Source: Clostridia bacterium
Lineage (GTDB): Bacteria > Bacillota > Clostridia > Oscillospirales > CAG-272
Assembly (NCBI GenBank): GCA_017462545.1
Contig: JAFTQX010000044.1
Location: 1 to 50,833, forward strand
Direction: 5' to 3'
DNA length: 50,833 bases
Part shown: positions 1-7,519 of the stretch, in pieces
Position numbering within the stretch: position 1 is the stretch's first letter
Layout of the letters: every line of letters begins with the position of its first letter
Made by a program: the position numbers and the translations under genes
The notes under the pieces: model-generated
Told to the model about the DNA's origin: nothing
The model's database searches: none
What the model saw: only the letters and a program-made list of their open reading frames with translations

Positions 1-140
1 AGGGAGGCGGTGACAATTGCCACATTTGTGGCGGTGGGGCAAGTCATGCGCGTGACGGACTTTTATGAGCCTATAGGCTCTGCTGGGAATAGGCCCCAAG
101 GGGGCTAGTGCAAGCCACCGGCGCGGCCGGTGGTCATGAC
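1..140 (+). mobile_element. Probable right end / omegaRNA-like structured end of an IS200/IS605-type (TnpB) element, partial
   Basis: No coding region is visible here, but the stretch is dense in base pairing. GCCAC/GTGGC pair at 20-33; GAGCC-TATA-GGCTC is a hairpin at about 67-80; an 8-bp stem with GCG loop lies at 115-133 (CCACCGGC/GCCGGTGG). GTCATG at 43-48 is complementary to CATGAC at 135-140, which would make a long-range pairing enclosing the inner hairpins. A strong GC hairpin followed directly by a short CATGAC end, paired back to an upstream segment, resembles the 3' scaffold of TnpB guide RNAs at the right end of IS200/IS605 elements. On that reading the element ends at 140, the guide would be the bases just after it, and tnpB would lie left of the window. 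This rests on structure and recalled resemblance. A different structured RNA is also possible, and neither the strand nor the left limit can be fixed. Confidence 0.45.
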
Positions 141-162
141 TTTGCCTGTTCTTCTCCGTGCC

Positions 163-1428
163 TTACTCCTCGCCCGGGAAGATCGAAACGCTTGCGTCCT
201 CGCATACCTCGTCCAGGCAGTACTTAGAGCGAACGACCGGCTCACGGTTGATCCATTTGCCACGCGTGAAGTCCGGGATATCCACAGGGGCACCGCCGCG
301 CGCAATCGACATTTCCGAGAGGGGGCCGATGGCCATCCAAGAAACGGTATCGTAGGCGTCGATGGGGGTGTTGGTTCCGTTCTTAACGCTCTCTACAAAG
401 GCACGGCTGACCAGCCAGTCAATGCCGCCATGGCCGCCCTTGGTGCCGTGTGACTCATATTCGCGGTGCAGCGGGTGGTCATATTTTTCGTGCATTTCCT
501 CAAGATTGTTTTCTACAGGCTCCTGCATTCCCTCAAGGAACACAACATGCCGCTCCTCGGTGTACATGCCGCGCGTGCCGCGCACGGTAAAGTTGCGGCT
601 GTAATAGGGGCGGGGCAGGGTGGTGTCCAGGCACAGGTGGATGGTCTCGCCGCCTGCGCAGGTGATGACGGTGGTGATGATGTCGCCCTGGCGGTAGTCG
701 ATCTTGGCGTAGGGGCTATCCTCGCCCAAGATGTCGCGTGCCGCCTGCTTCAGCCCGCCCGATTTGGAGGCAAAGGAGGAGAGGGTGAGCATGCGGTTGC
801 CACGGTTGATGCCGAGCAGCTTGGCAATCGGCCCCAGCTCATGGGTGGGGTACTGCTCGCAGTTGCGCGAGATGTAAGAGGCAAGGCGATAGTGCAGCGG
901 CTCCTTGCCCATATTGAGAAACAGCTCGCATTCGGGCAGGTTGTGGTGATAGCCGCCGTCGCAATGCACCACGTCACCAAACAGCCCCTCGCGCACTAGG
1001 CGCAGGGCCATCATCTCGTCACGGCCGTAGCAGCAGTTTTCCAGCATCATCAGCGGGCTGCCCGTTTTTTCGTATACGTCGATCAGGCGATAGCATTCGC
1101 TCAGGTCAAAGGCACAGCCGACCTCTACGCCGGTATACTTGCCGGCCAGCATGGCTTTTTCCGCCATCTCAACGTGCTCGTGCCAGCCGGTCATGATCAC
1201 CACGGCATCAATGTCCTGGTTGGCTACCAGCTCGTCATAGTCATGCGTCATCACAGGGGCAGGCTTGCCTGCTTCCTTCAATACGCGGCAGCCCTCCTCC
1301 AGACGGTCATCATACAGGTCACAAATGATCGGAATCTCCACATCCGGCATTTGCGAAAAGCAGGCGCGCAGCATGGCCATGCCGCGGCGGCCAAGGCCTA
1401 CATAGCCGATCTTTACGGTTTCTTTCAT
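163..1428 (-). CDS. Gfo/Idh/MocA family NAD(P)-dependent oxidoreductase
   Basis: A 421-residue cytoplasmic oxidoreductase of the glucose-fructose oxidoreductase/inositol dehydrogenase family. The Rossmann start is at residues 6-15 (IGYVGLGRRG), followed by the family-typical DAVVIMTGWHEHVEMAEKAM (about 75-95), where substrates are normally handled after NAD binding, then a long C-terminal alpha/beta domain. The usual EKP motif after the Rossmann fold is replaced here by GVEVGCA, as in GH109-like or other divergent members, so sugar specificity cannot be read off. The start has GGGAGG about 10 bases upstream. It is divergent from the AraC gene at 1526, which is its likely regulator, and a second family member follows that regulator. 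The role is inferred as oxidation or epimerisation of a sugar or inositol-like compound. Confidence 0.85.
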   Translation of the reverse strand: MKETVKIGYVGLGRRGMAMLRACFSQMPDVEIPIICDLYDDRLEEGCRVLKEAGKPAPVMTHDYDELVANQDIDAVVIMTGWHEHVEMAEKAMLAGKYTGVEVGCAFDLSECYRLIDVYEKTGSPLMMLENCCYGRDEMMALRLVREGLFGDVVHCDGGYHHNLPECELFLNMGKEPLHYRLASYISRNCEQYPTHELGPIAKLLGINRGNRMLTLSSFASKSGGLKQAARDILGEDSPYAKIDYRQGDIITTVITCAGGETIHLCLDTTLPRPYYSRNFTVRGTRGMYTEERHVVFLEGMQEPVENNLEEMHEKYDHPLHREYESHGTKGGHGGIDWLVSRAFVESVKNGTNTPIDAYDTVSWMAIGPLSEMSIARGGAPVDIPDFTRGKWINREPVVRSKYCLDEVCEDASVSIFPGEE

Positions 1429-1444
1429 ATTCTTGTCCTCCCTC

Positions 1445-1473
1445 TTGACAATGAAATGTTTCTATGATACTAT
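1445..1473 (+). promoter_or_regulatory. SigA-type promoter for the AraC gene
   Basis: TTGACA at 1445-1450 and TACTAT at 1468-1473 are separated by exactly 17 bases, about 50 bases before the AraC start. It lies in the 97-base gap between the divergent oxidoreductase and AraC genes, so an AraC operator here could control both directions. Confidence 0.6.
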
Positions 1474-1525
1474 GAGTATATACCACCAAAGAACATAATT
1501 CAATACGAAAAAAGGTATAAAAATT

Positions 1526-2350
1526 ATGATTTTAGACAATCCGCACTATGCCCCCTACTTTCGCGCGGTAGAGCGCGATTTTACCATACAGGGGCTTGGC
1601 TGCGCGCTGGCGCAGCAGTTTGATTCCAATTTTACCTTCGCGGGGGAGAGCCACGATTTTTTGGAGATCGTATATGTGGAGGAGGGGAACGTAGAGGTCG
1701 TGGAAAACGAGCAGGTCTACCGCATGCGCGGGGGAGACATGATCTTTCACGCACCGATGGAGCTTCACCGGATCAAGAGTGACCGCGGCAGCGCACCACG
1801 CTTTTTCAATCTTTCGGCGGTGGTCAGCGGAAGCCTGCCGTGTCGGCTGTGGGAGGGTGTCTTTTCGCCGGGGGAGGAGGCGTGCGGCGAGTTTTTGCGC
1901 CTGTTTGCGCTGGCCTCCCGCTTCCTTGCGGGCGAAGAGAGCCTTGGTCAGGAGTGCGCCGAGGGGCTTGCCGCCTTTCTTTTGCGCATCAGCCGCGAGG
2001 GGCAGCCGCATGATCGCCCGGTTGCGGATGCGGGCGCGCAGGTCTATCGGGCACTGGTGCGGGCGATGCATGACACGGTGTACGAGGGGCTTTCGCTGGA
2101 GGAGCTTGGCGCACGCTGCCATGTCAGCGTCAGCTATATGAAGCTGCTTTTTCGCCAATACGCCAACACCTCCCCCAAGCACTATTACGCCAAGCTGCGC
2201 GCGGCAGAGGCCGCGCGCCTGCTCTCGGCCGGCGAGACGGCCGCCAAGGTGGCCGATCGGATGGGCTTTTCCTCGCCCGGGTATTTTACCGTGTTTTTTG
2301 AAAAGCAGACCGGGGTGACACCAACGGCATATAAGAGACGAAGAGAGTGA
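1526..2350 (+). CDS. AraC family transcriptional regulator with N-terminal cupin
   Basis: A 274-residue DNA-binding regulator. Residues about 30-95 form an AraC-type cupin sensor (HDFLEIVYVEEGNVEV, then RGGDMIFHAPMELHRI), the fold that binds sugars in this family. The C-terminal 100 residues carry two helix-turn-helix motifs, with the typical LSLEELGARCHVSVSYMKLL and VADRMGFSSPGYFTVFFEK segments followed by GVTPTAYKRR. It sits between two Gfo/Idh/MocA genes, divergent to one and convergent to the other, so it probably senses a sugar that they metabolise. The ribosome site is weak (AAAAGG). The ligand is unknown. Confidence 0.9.
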   Translation: MILDNPHYAPYFRAVERDFTIQGLGCALAQQFDSNFTFAGESHDFLEIVYVEEGNVEVVENEQVYRMRGGDMIFHAPMELHRIKSDRGSAPRFFNLSAVVSGSLPCRLWEGVFSPGEEACGEFLRLFALASRFLAGEESLGQECAEGLAAFLLRISREGQPHDRPVADAGAQVYRALVRAMHDTVYEGLSLEELGARCHVSVSYMKLLFRQYANTSPKHYYAKLRAAEAARLLSAGETAAKVADRMGFSSPGYFTVFFEKQTGVTPTAYKRRRE

Positions 2351-2382
2351 AACCGGGCACACGAAAATCGTGTGCCCGGTTT
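2350..2382. terminator. Bidirectional intrinsic terminator
   Basis: A 15-bp perfect stem (AAACCGGGCACACGA / TCGTGTGCCCGGTTT) with an AAA loop lies between the convergent AraC and oxidoreductase genes. The A/T-flanked arms let it serve both strands. Confidence 0.85.
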
Positions 2383-2388
2383 GCTGTA

Positions 2389-3381
2389 TTATTCGCAGCA
2401 GCGAAGAAGCGTTTTGTAGAGTGCAAGCTCGTAGTCGTAGGTGTAGGGGTTTTCCTGCTCGCCGTTGACCATGGCGGCAAAGGCGCGTATCATGTCGCGA
2501 TAGCGGTGGTAGGGCGCGGGGGAGATCTTTTCGGCCTCGGCGTTCCAATCCTCGCTCTTGCATACGGTGTATTCGGTGCGCTGCATCGGGTAGCTTACGT
2601 TGATCTCAAGCGGGCGCACCTCAAAGCGCCCCTTGGTGCCGGTAACCACCAGCTGGCGGCGCAAAAAGCCGCCGCGCTCGGCCTGCGTGGTCTTGACAAA
2701 GGAAACGCCGTGCTCATATTCCAAGAGTGCCATAGAGAAATCCTTGGAGGGCAGGTCGTAAACACCGCTTGCTTTGTTAAAGGGGAAGATCTTTTTCGGC
2801 ATTCCCTGCAGCTGCAGCACCAGGTCGATCAGGTGGCAGCCAAGGAAGAACATCATGCCGCCGGGGAAGGCGGAGAGAAAGGCGGTCTGCTGTTCGTTTC
2901 GCCAGCCGCTCATATGCGCCTCTACGCTGATCACGTCGCCGATCTCGCCCGCCTTCACGCGACAAAGAATGTCGCGGATAGCGGGATTGTAGCGATACAT
3001 ATAGCCGACATGGAAGACTGTGCCCGCTTGCTTGACAAGGGAGATCAGCTCCTCAAAATCGGAAAGGCAGGTGCCGCCCGGCTTTTCCATATGGATATGC
3101 TTGCCGCTTGCCGCCGCCATGCGGGCGTATTTGGTCAGGTAGATCTCCTCGGTCTCGATCGTGACCGCCTCGATGCTCGGATCCGAAAGGATCTCCTCTA
3201 CCGTCATCTCACGGTAGCCCGCAAAGGCCTGCATCTGCCAAGGGAAACGCTCGCGCTCGCCCTCAGGCAGCGCGTAGCCCACAATTTCAAACAGATCGGG
3301 ATTTTCCTTCAGCGTGGTGAAAATTTCGTTGCCGTGGCTGTAGGTGCTGGTGCCGATCTGGGCAATACGGATTTGTTTCAT
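2389..3381 (-). CDS. Gfo/Idh/MocA family oxidoreductase
   Basis: A 330-residue NAD(P)-dependent dehydrogenase of the Gfo/Idh/MocA family. The N-terminal Rossmann fold begins IRIAQIGTSTYSHG. The canonical substrate-side EKP motif is intact as HIHMEKPGGTCLSDFEEL (about residue 95), whose Lys is the usual catalytic residue, followed by VGYMYRYNPAIRDI. It is a second member next to the AraC regulator but shares only the fold with the 163-1428 protein. Here the EKP motif is present, there it is not, so the two probably act on different intermediates. The start has ACAGGAG upstream and its own promoter. Confidence 0.87.
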   Translation of the reverse strand: MKQIRIAQIGTSTYSHGNEIFTTLKENPDLFEIVGYALPEGERERFPWQMQAFAGYREMTVEEILSDPSIEAVTIETEEIYLTKYARMAAASGKHIHMEKPGGTCLSDFEELISLVKQAGTVFHVGYMYRYNPAIRDILCRVKAGEIGDVISVEAHMSGWRNEQQTAFLSAFPGGMMFFLGCHLIDLVLQLQGMPKKIFPFNKASGVYDLPSKDFSMALLEYEHGVSFVKTTQAERGGFLRRQLVVTGTKGRFEVRPLEINVSYPMQRTEYTVCKSEDWNAEAEKISPAPYHRYRDMIRAFAAMVNGEQENPYTYDYELALYKTLLRCCE

Positions 3382-3407
3382 AGATTGCTCCTGTATGTCT
3401 TTTTTTT

Positions 3408-3437
3408 ATTATAGCAAAGGAGAGCGGTGTCTGTCAA
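3408..3437 (-). promoter_or_regulatory. SigA-type promoter for the second oxidoreductase gene
   Basis: On the minus strand TTGACA (plus-strand 3432-3437) is followed after 18 bases by TATAAT (3408-3413), about 30 bases before the start codon at 3381. Confidence 0.75.
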
Positions 3438-3459
3438 GCGGATGGGAAACAGATTTCTA

Positions 3460-3488
3460 TTGACAGGATCGCGCGTGTGGGGTATAAT
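3460..3488 (+). promoter_or_regulatory. SigA-type promoter, decides start of the next gene
   Basis: TTGACA at 3460-3465 and TATAAT at 3483-3488 are 17 bases apart, a consensus promoter. Transcription would begin near 3495, so the upstream ATG at 3477 is inside the promoter and cannot be used. This forces the start to the GTG at 3519. Confidence 0.88.
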
Positions 3489-3518
3489 AATGATAATGAA
3501 GAAAAAAGGAGAAGTAGT

Positions 3519-4208
3519 GTGAAACCGAATAAGGAGCTATTGCATAACAAGCACTATTTTGAGAGAAGCGAGCTGATGAACCTGGTTGCCCTTGGGCTGA
3601 TGCTGGCAGCGGCGATCTCCTATGTCGTTGGCCGTGGGTTGATCTCGTATCTGCTGTTGGCCTTTGGTCTGCCGCTTGGCGCTTTTCTCTTTATCTACAA
3701 TTCGATCACGCGGTCAAACGAGAAGGATCTTGACGAGTACATCTCCCGCATGACCGAGGATCTTGGTCTGACGGTTGAGAATGACAAGCATTTTGAGAAA
3801 AAGATGCAAGCGCGCCTTGAAAAGCATACCGTCAGCGGCTACGAATATCGCGAGGGGGTCATGCTGCGGCAGGATAAGAGCGGCAAGCTGCGCTCCTCTC
3901 TCTTTACCAAGACCCGCCTGTATCCGTTCCGCGAGGCGCTTTGTGTCAATAGCCGCACGATTTCTCTTGTTGAGGAGGAGAAGAGCGAATGGACAGAGGA
4001 GATCGCATTTTCCGAGATCCTTTCGCTTCACATACAGGAGGAGGAGCGGAGCCTCTTTTTTGGCAAAAAGAGCTTTACGGTCAAGGATATTCGCCTGGTG
4101 ATCGAACGCGCGGGGGGAGAAACGATCTCGCTGCCCATGCGAGAGGATCTGGAGCTGAACGAGTTTCTTGACACGCTGAACAAGCAGATCGCAAAAAGCA
4201 AGCAGTAA
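3519..4208 (+). CDS. Conserved membrane protein with two N-terminal membrane helices
   Basis: I do not recognise a named family. The GTG start at 3519 is chosen because the promoter lies just upstream and AAAAAAGGAG sits 7 bases before it, giving 229 residues. After about 20 polar residues come two hydrophobic segments (about 22-38 and 41-60), then a charged cytoplasmic part. Its C-terminal half (SLFTKTRLYPFREALCV, then SFTVKDIRLVIERAGGE) has the alternating beta pattern of a PH-like (YcxB/bPH) domain, which is an inference from pattern only. It is co-directional with the DUF1622 gene 16 bases downstream and probably co-transcribed with it. Confidence 0.7.
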   Translation: MKPNKELLHNKHYFERSELMNLVALGLMLAAAISYVVGRGLISYLLLAFGLPLGAFLFIYNSITRSNEKDLDEYISRMTEDLGLTVENDKHFEKKMQARLEKHTVSGYEYREGVMLRQDKSGKLRSSLFTKTRLYPFREALCVNSRTISLVEEEKSEWTEEIAFSEILSLHIQEEERSLFFGKKSFTVKDIRLVIERAGGETISLPMREDLELNEFLDTLNKQIAKSKQ

Positions 4209-4224
4209 GACGGAGGGGTGGCAT

Positions 4225-4569
4225 ATGTACGAGAAGATCTTACAGGTATTTGATGCGTTTGTCGAATATGCCGTTCTGCTGATCGAGTTGATCGGCGTGG
4301 GCGTGATCCTGTTTTCGGTTGGACGGGCCCTTTGGGGGCTTTGGAAAAGGAATCGCCGCGTGCGGCTGGAGCTGGCAGAGGGCATTGCGCTTGCCTTGGA
4401 GTTTAAGTTGGGCGGCGAGCTGCTGCGCACGCTGACCGTGCGCGATTGGAACGAGCTGCTCATCCTCGGTGCGGTCATCCTTCTTCGAGCGGCCATGACC
4501 TTTCTTATTCAATGGGAGATTCGGCTGGAGAAGAAGAGCGAGCAGGAGGAATGGGAGAAAAAGAAATAA
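4225..4569 (+). CDS. DUF1622 family small membrane protein
   Basis: A 114-residue integral membrane protein with two or three hydrophobic segments (about 10-35, and 75-100) and a strongly charged Lys/Glu tail. The motif RVRLELAEGIALALEFKLGG in the middle is typical of DUF1622 proteins, whose biochemical role is unknown. It follows the preceding membrane protein after 16 bases with GGAGGGG as ribosome site and ends at a strong terminator. Confidence 0.82.
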   Translation: MYEKILQVFDAFVEYAVLLIELIGVGVILFSVGRALWGLWKRNRRVRLELAEGIALALEFKLGGELLRTLTVRDWNELLILGAVILLRAAMTFLIQWEIRLEKKSEQEEWEKKK

Positions 4570-4574
4570 TCATG

Positions 4575-4601
4575 GGCGGCGAGTTTTCTCGCCGCCTTTT
4601 T
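4575..4601 (+). terminator. Intrinsic terminator of the 3519-4569 operon
   Basis: GGCGGCGAG (4575-4583) and CTCGCCGCC (4588-4596) form a 9-bp GC stem with a TTTT loop, followed by TTTTTC. Confidence 0.9.
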
Positions 4602-4693
4602 CTCTGGCTTCTTACAATGCTGGGGAAACCCGTGTTTGCTCGCAAAGAATCATGCCTGTGCAACCACGGCGATTTCTTTCCTCTACTTTCCAC

Positions 4694-4722
4694 TTGACAA
4701 AATCGTCATTTTGTGATACCAT
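4694..4722 (+). promoter_or_regulatory. SigA-type promoter for a structured RNA
   Basis: TTGACA at 4694-4699 and TACCAT at 4717-4722 are 17 bases apart. No good coding region follows for 290 bases. Instead the predicted start (near 4729) coincides with the first arm of a 12-bp inverted repeat. Confidence 0.7.
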
Positions 4723-4726
4723 ACAC

Positions 4727-4920
4727 TTGTCACACAACTTGAATATGTCTGTAAGAGATTCACTTGGCAAAAAGTGTTTCTCTCTTTTCTCTATCACTTG
4801 CAGACGGAGGTTGTGTGACAACAATTGAGAGACGCGCTTTTTCGGTGTGTCTTTCGGGACACAACTTTTTATTGTGAAAAGAAAACAGGACTTTTGCCGA
4901 GGCAAAAGTCCTGTTTTGTC
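4727..4920 (+). ncRNA. Unrecognised structured small RNA or leader upstream of cardiolipin synthase
   Basis: Between its promoter and a terminator the transcript folds as a nested stem. P1 is 12 perfect bp (TTGTCACACAAC 4727-4738 with GTTGTGTGACAA 4810-4821). P2 is GTCTG 4747-4751 with CAGAC 4801-4805. P3 is AGAGA/TCTCT plus CACTT/AAGTG around a GGCAAA loop (4754-4783). A short hairpin TGTGTC/GACACA follows (4846-4863). ACACAAC at 4859-4865 can compete with the 5' arm for GTTGTGT, so two exclusive folds are possible. It is too short for 6S RNA in P1 and lacks SRP, tmRNA or T-box signatures that I know. Together with the small upstream stretch this accounts for the gene-free 4570-5013 region. 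Confidence 0.55.
4884..4916. terminator. Terminator ending the structured RNA
   Basis: A 15-bp perfect stem (AACAGGACTTTTGCC / GGCAAAAGTCCTGTT, loop GA), extended by AA/TT at the base. The T tract is short (TTTT), so it may attenuate rather than stop transcription completely. Confidence 0.75.
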
Positions 4921-4946
4921 ATCCATCTTAACAAAAAAGAAACATT

Positions 4947-4981
4947 TTGCAAACCTTTTTCAAACAGGGGAATGCTAAAAT
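4947..4981 (+). promoter_or_regulatory. Activator-type promoter of cls with half-sites 11 bp apart
   Basis: TTGCAA (4947-4952) and TTTCAA (4958-4963) start 11 bases apart, and TAAAAT (4976-4981) follows the second half-site after 12 bases. There is no proper -35 box at 17 bases. The same arrangement with identical distances occurs before the membrane-protein gene at 7142. Half-sites at 11-bp period just upstream of a -10 box are how OmpR/PhoB-type regulators activate, and such a regulator is encoded at 7893. Confidence 0.6.
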
Positions 4982-5013
4982 GGTAGTATGGAATACGTTG
5001 CTTGGAGGATCAC

Positions 5014-6576
5014 ATGAAACGAAAGTTCCAATATAAGGCGGGGAACAAGACCATCGAGCGGGAGTATGAGTATATTCCCGTGCGCTATATTTTTGCCGTA
5101 TTGATCTCGGCACTCGAGGTCTTGGCGGTGATCGGGATCGTGGCCACGCTCTGCTATTATGTTCCTTTCTTTTATATGGCGGCGTGGGCGACCGAGATCG
5201 TTTGCGTGGTCAAGATCATCTCCTCGGATGATAACCCTGATTACAAGGTGCCGTGGCTGCTGTTTGTGCTGATTTTGCCGATTGCCGGCTTTATGCTCTA
5301 TTTTATGTTTTACTCGCGCAAGCTGCAGAAAAAGTTTGTTCGTCGGCTGGATGAGCTTGAGCGGTACGAATACAAAAAGGAAGAGACAGGCGAGATGGCG
5401 GCCTTGGCGGCCGAAAGCCCCGTGGCGGCGGCGCAGGCCGGTATGCTGACCAAGATCGCGGGAGCGCATCTGTTTACGGGCACGCGCCAGACCTACTTTT
5501 CGCTGGGTGAAGAGATGCACCGCCGCATGCTGCCCGATTTAGAGGCAGCCGAGCATTTTATTTTGATGGAATACTTCATCATCGAGGAAGGGGTGTTCTG
5601 GAACTCGATTTTGGAGATCCTCAAGAAAAAGGCCGCCGCCGGCGTGGTGGTGCGCGTGATGTACGACGATATTGGCTGTATGCGCACCCTGCCCGGCAAT
5701 TATGCCAAAGCTCTGCGTTCCTTTGGGATCGAGGCGGTGCCCTTTTCCCGCCTGCGCGGCAATGCGGATAGCGAGTTCAACAACCGCAGTCACCGCAAAA
5801 TCTTGGTGATCGACGGCAAGGTCGGCTATACGGGCGGCGTGAATATTGCGGACGAATACATCAATGCCGTCACGCGCTTTGGGCATTGGAAGGATACGGG
5901 CATCCGACTGGAGGGGGAGGCAGTATGGGAGCTGACAAAGCTCTTTCTTTCCGACTACGGCATGAATGTCAAGCAGCTGCCGCCCGCTCTGCCGTCTGCC
6001 TATCCGTCCTGCCCGCAGCAGGAGGGGGGCTATCTGATCCCCTTTGGGGACGGCCCGCGTCCGCTTTACCCGCGCCGTGTCGGGAAAAGCGTCATTCAGA
6101 ATATGCTGAGCAGCGCCAACCGCTATATGTATATGACCACCCCCTACCTGATCGTGGATAACGACCTGTGCCAAAGCATGGAAAACGCCGCGCTGCGCGG
6201 GGTAGATGTGCGCATCATTGTGCCGCACATCCCGGATAAAAAGCTGGTGTTCGGCATCACGCGCAGCTATTATCGCCGCCTGATGGAGGCAGGAGTGCGC
6301 ATCTACGAGTATGAGCCCGGCTTTATCCACGCCAAGAGCTATCTTTCGGATGACGAATATGCCATGATCGGCACCATCAACCTCGATTATCGCAGTCTGG
6401 TACACCATTTTGAAAACGGCGTGTGGATGTATCGGTGCCGTGCGATTCAAGATCTGCGTGCCGATATCGAGGCGACCCTGGCAAAATCCATCGAGATCAC
6501 GCCAAGCGATCTGCATGTCAAGCTCCCCACGCGTATGCTGCGTGCCGTGGTGAGAATTTTTGCGCCGATGCTATGA
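5014..6576 (+). CDS. cls: Cardiolipin synthase, two PLD domains
   Basis: A 520-residue membrane-anchored phospholipase-D family enzyme that condenses two phosphatidylglycerol molecules to cardiolipin and glycerol. The ATG at 5014 is preferred over upstream codons because GGAGG ends six bases before it. Two hydrophobic helices at about 27-50 and 52-100 anchor the protein (PLDc_N). The two catalytic HKD motifs are complete: HRKILVID (His260, Lys262, Asp267) and HAKSYLSD (His439, Lys441, Asp446), each followed by the family GG/GTINLDYRS segment. It overlaps the HD-domain gene by 4 bases (ATGA). The special promoter suggests control by a two-component system. Confidence 0.93.
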   Translation: MKRKFQYKAGNKTIEREYEYIPVRYIFAVLISALEVLAVIGIVATLCYYVPFFYMAAWATEIVCVVKIISSDDNPDYKVPWLLFVLILPIAGFMLYFMFYSRKLQKKFVRRLDELERYEYKKEETGEMAALAAESPVAAAQAGMLTKIAGAHLFTGTRQTYFSLGEEMHRRMLPDLEAAEHFILMEYFIIEEGVFWNSILEILKKKAAAGVVVRVMYDDIGCMRTLPGNYAKALRSFGIEAVPFSRLRGNADSEFNNRSHRKILVIDGKVGYTGGVNIADEYINAVTRFGHWKDTGIRLEGEAVWELTKLFLSDYGMNVKQLPPALPSAYPSCPQQEGGYLIPFGDGPRPLYPRRVGKSVIQNMLSSANRYMYMTTPYLIVDNDLCQSMENAALRGVDVRIIVPHIPDKKLVFGITRSYYRRLMEAGVRIYEYEPGFIHAKSYLSDDEYAMIGTINLDYRSLVHHFENGVWMYRCRAIQDLRADIEATLAKSIEITPSDLHVKLPTRMLRAVVRIFAPML

Positions 6577-7055
6577 AAAAATACAGAAGCGAGAAGGAAT
6601 TTGTGCTGCTTGTTCGTGATATCCTTCGTTCGGAGGAGTTTCGCAGGATGAAGGGACATCGGCACCATGTGCGGGGCACGGTCTATGACCATTCGGTCAA
6701 GGTTGCCTATCTCTGCTACCGCCACCACAAGCGCTTCGGCATGAAGTGTGATCTGCGGGAGCTTGTGCGCGGCGCGCTGCTGCACGATTACTTTTTATAC
6801 GACCTGCACGGGGGTGCGCGCACGCATCGGCTGCATTGGTTCAAACACCCGGGCTGTGCCTTGCGCAACGCGGAGAAAAAATACCCCACCCTGACCGCCA
6901 TGCAGCGGGATATGATCAAGCATCATATGTTTCCCCTGACGCTCAAGCCGCCCGCTACTGCGGGCGGTTGGCTTGTCTGTCTTTACGACAAGGTGGCCGC
7001 CTTCAGTGATCGGTTTGGGGGCGAAAAGGATTTTTTGAAAAAATCGCGGGATTAA
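6573..7055 (+). CDS. HD domain hydrolase
   Basis: A 160-residue cytoplasmic protein of the HD phosphohydrolase type. The ATG at 6573 overlaps the cls stop as ATGA, indicating translational coupling. Metal-ligand motifs are visible: HRHHVRGTVYDHSVKVAYLC near the start and LVRGALLHDYFLYD (the HD pair, about residue 70), then later HHMFPLT. Such short HD proteins act on nucleotides or phosphate esters. The substrate here is unknown, and its pairing with cls suggests a membrane or growth-related function. The gene continues directly to the next promoter. Confidence 0.82.
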   Translation: MKKYRSEKEFVLLVRDILRSEEFRRMKGHRHHVRGTVYDHSVKVAYLCYRHHKRFGMKCDLRELVRGALLHDYFLYDLHGGARTHRLHWFKHPGCALRNAEKKYPTLTAMQRDMIKHHMFPLTLKPPATAGGWLVCLYDKVAAFSDRFGGEKDFLKKSRD

Positions 7056-7070
7056 CAAAACAAAAACATT

Positions 7071-7105
7071 TTGCAAAACAATTGAAAACACATGTGCGGT
7101 ACAAT
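7071..7105 (+). promoter_or_regulatory. Second copy of the 11-bp half-site promoter
   Basis: TTGCAA (7071-7076) and TTGAAA (7082-7087) start 11 bases apart, with TACAAT (7100-7105) 12 bases further on. The upstream flank ACATTTTGCAAA is also shared with the cls promoter. It drives 7142-7773. Confidence 0.6.
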
Positions 7106-7141
7106 ATGCTCGTAAACCAAAACAACATGGAGGAAACAAGC

Positions 7142-7519
7142 ATGAATACCAACGATCAGAAATTTATCGCACAAAAAATTCGTACGCAGTATATGGAGAG
7201 CGAGCCCTCCGAGCTGGAGGCTCTTCGCGCGCTGGATGCCAAGGTAAAGCGTCCCGTGAACGTATTTTCTTACGTATTTGGCAGCATCAGCGCCTTGATC
7301 ATGGGGGGTGGCATGAGCCTGGTGATGACCGAGCTGCCCACGCAGCTTGGCCTTGGTGACATGATGGTGCCCGGCATTGCCATTGGCGTGCTTGGTCTGG
7401 TGATGGCACTTTTGACCTATCCCATGCACAAGCGCATTCTGGAAAACCGCAGAAAAAGGTTTGCCCCGCAGATCATCGCACTCAGCGACGAGATCGTTTC
7501 CCGGAAGGAGGAGCAGTGA
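7142..7519 (+). CDS. Small membrane protein, paralogue of 10513-10926
   Basis: 125 residues, start chosen at 7142 for GGAGG eight bases upstream. Charged N-terminal third, then two membrane helices (about 43-65 and 72-98) joined by a short loop, and a basic/acidic tail. The first helix carries GGGMSLVMTEL, matched by GLGMSLVMSEL in the protein encoded at 10513, and both have LGL.MALLTYPMH / LGGALVAAAYPMY in the second helix and a basic stretch before a final D-E-I/L helix. Family not recognised. It is transcribed from the special promoter and overlaps the next gene by one base. Confidence 0.75.
   Translation: MNTNDQKFIAQKIRTQYMESEPSELEALRALDAKVKRPVNVFSYVFGSISALIMGGGMSLVMTELPTQLGLGDMMVPGIAIGVLGLVMALLTYPMHKRILENRRKRFAPQIIALSDEIVSRKEEQ

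Noticed and set aside
4745-4828. 27-codon frame inside the structured RNA (possible leader peptide)
   Set aside because: No ribosome site before the ATG, and the sequence is better explained by the paired stems.
4727-4920. 6S RNA or T-box
   Set aside because: The closing stem spans only about 95 bases and there is no central bulge of the 6S type; no T-box sequence or aminoacyl-tRNA gene nearby.
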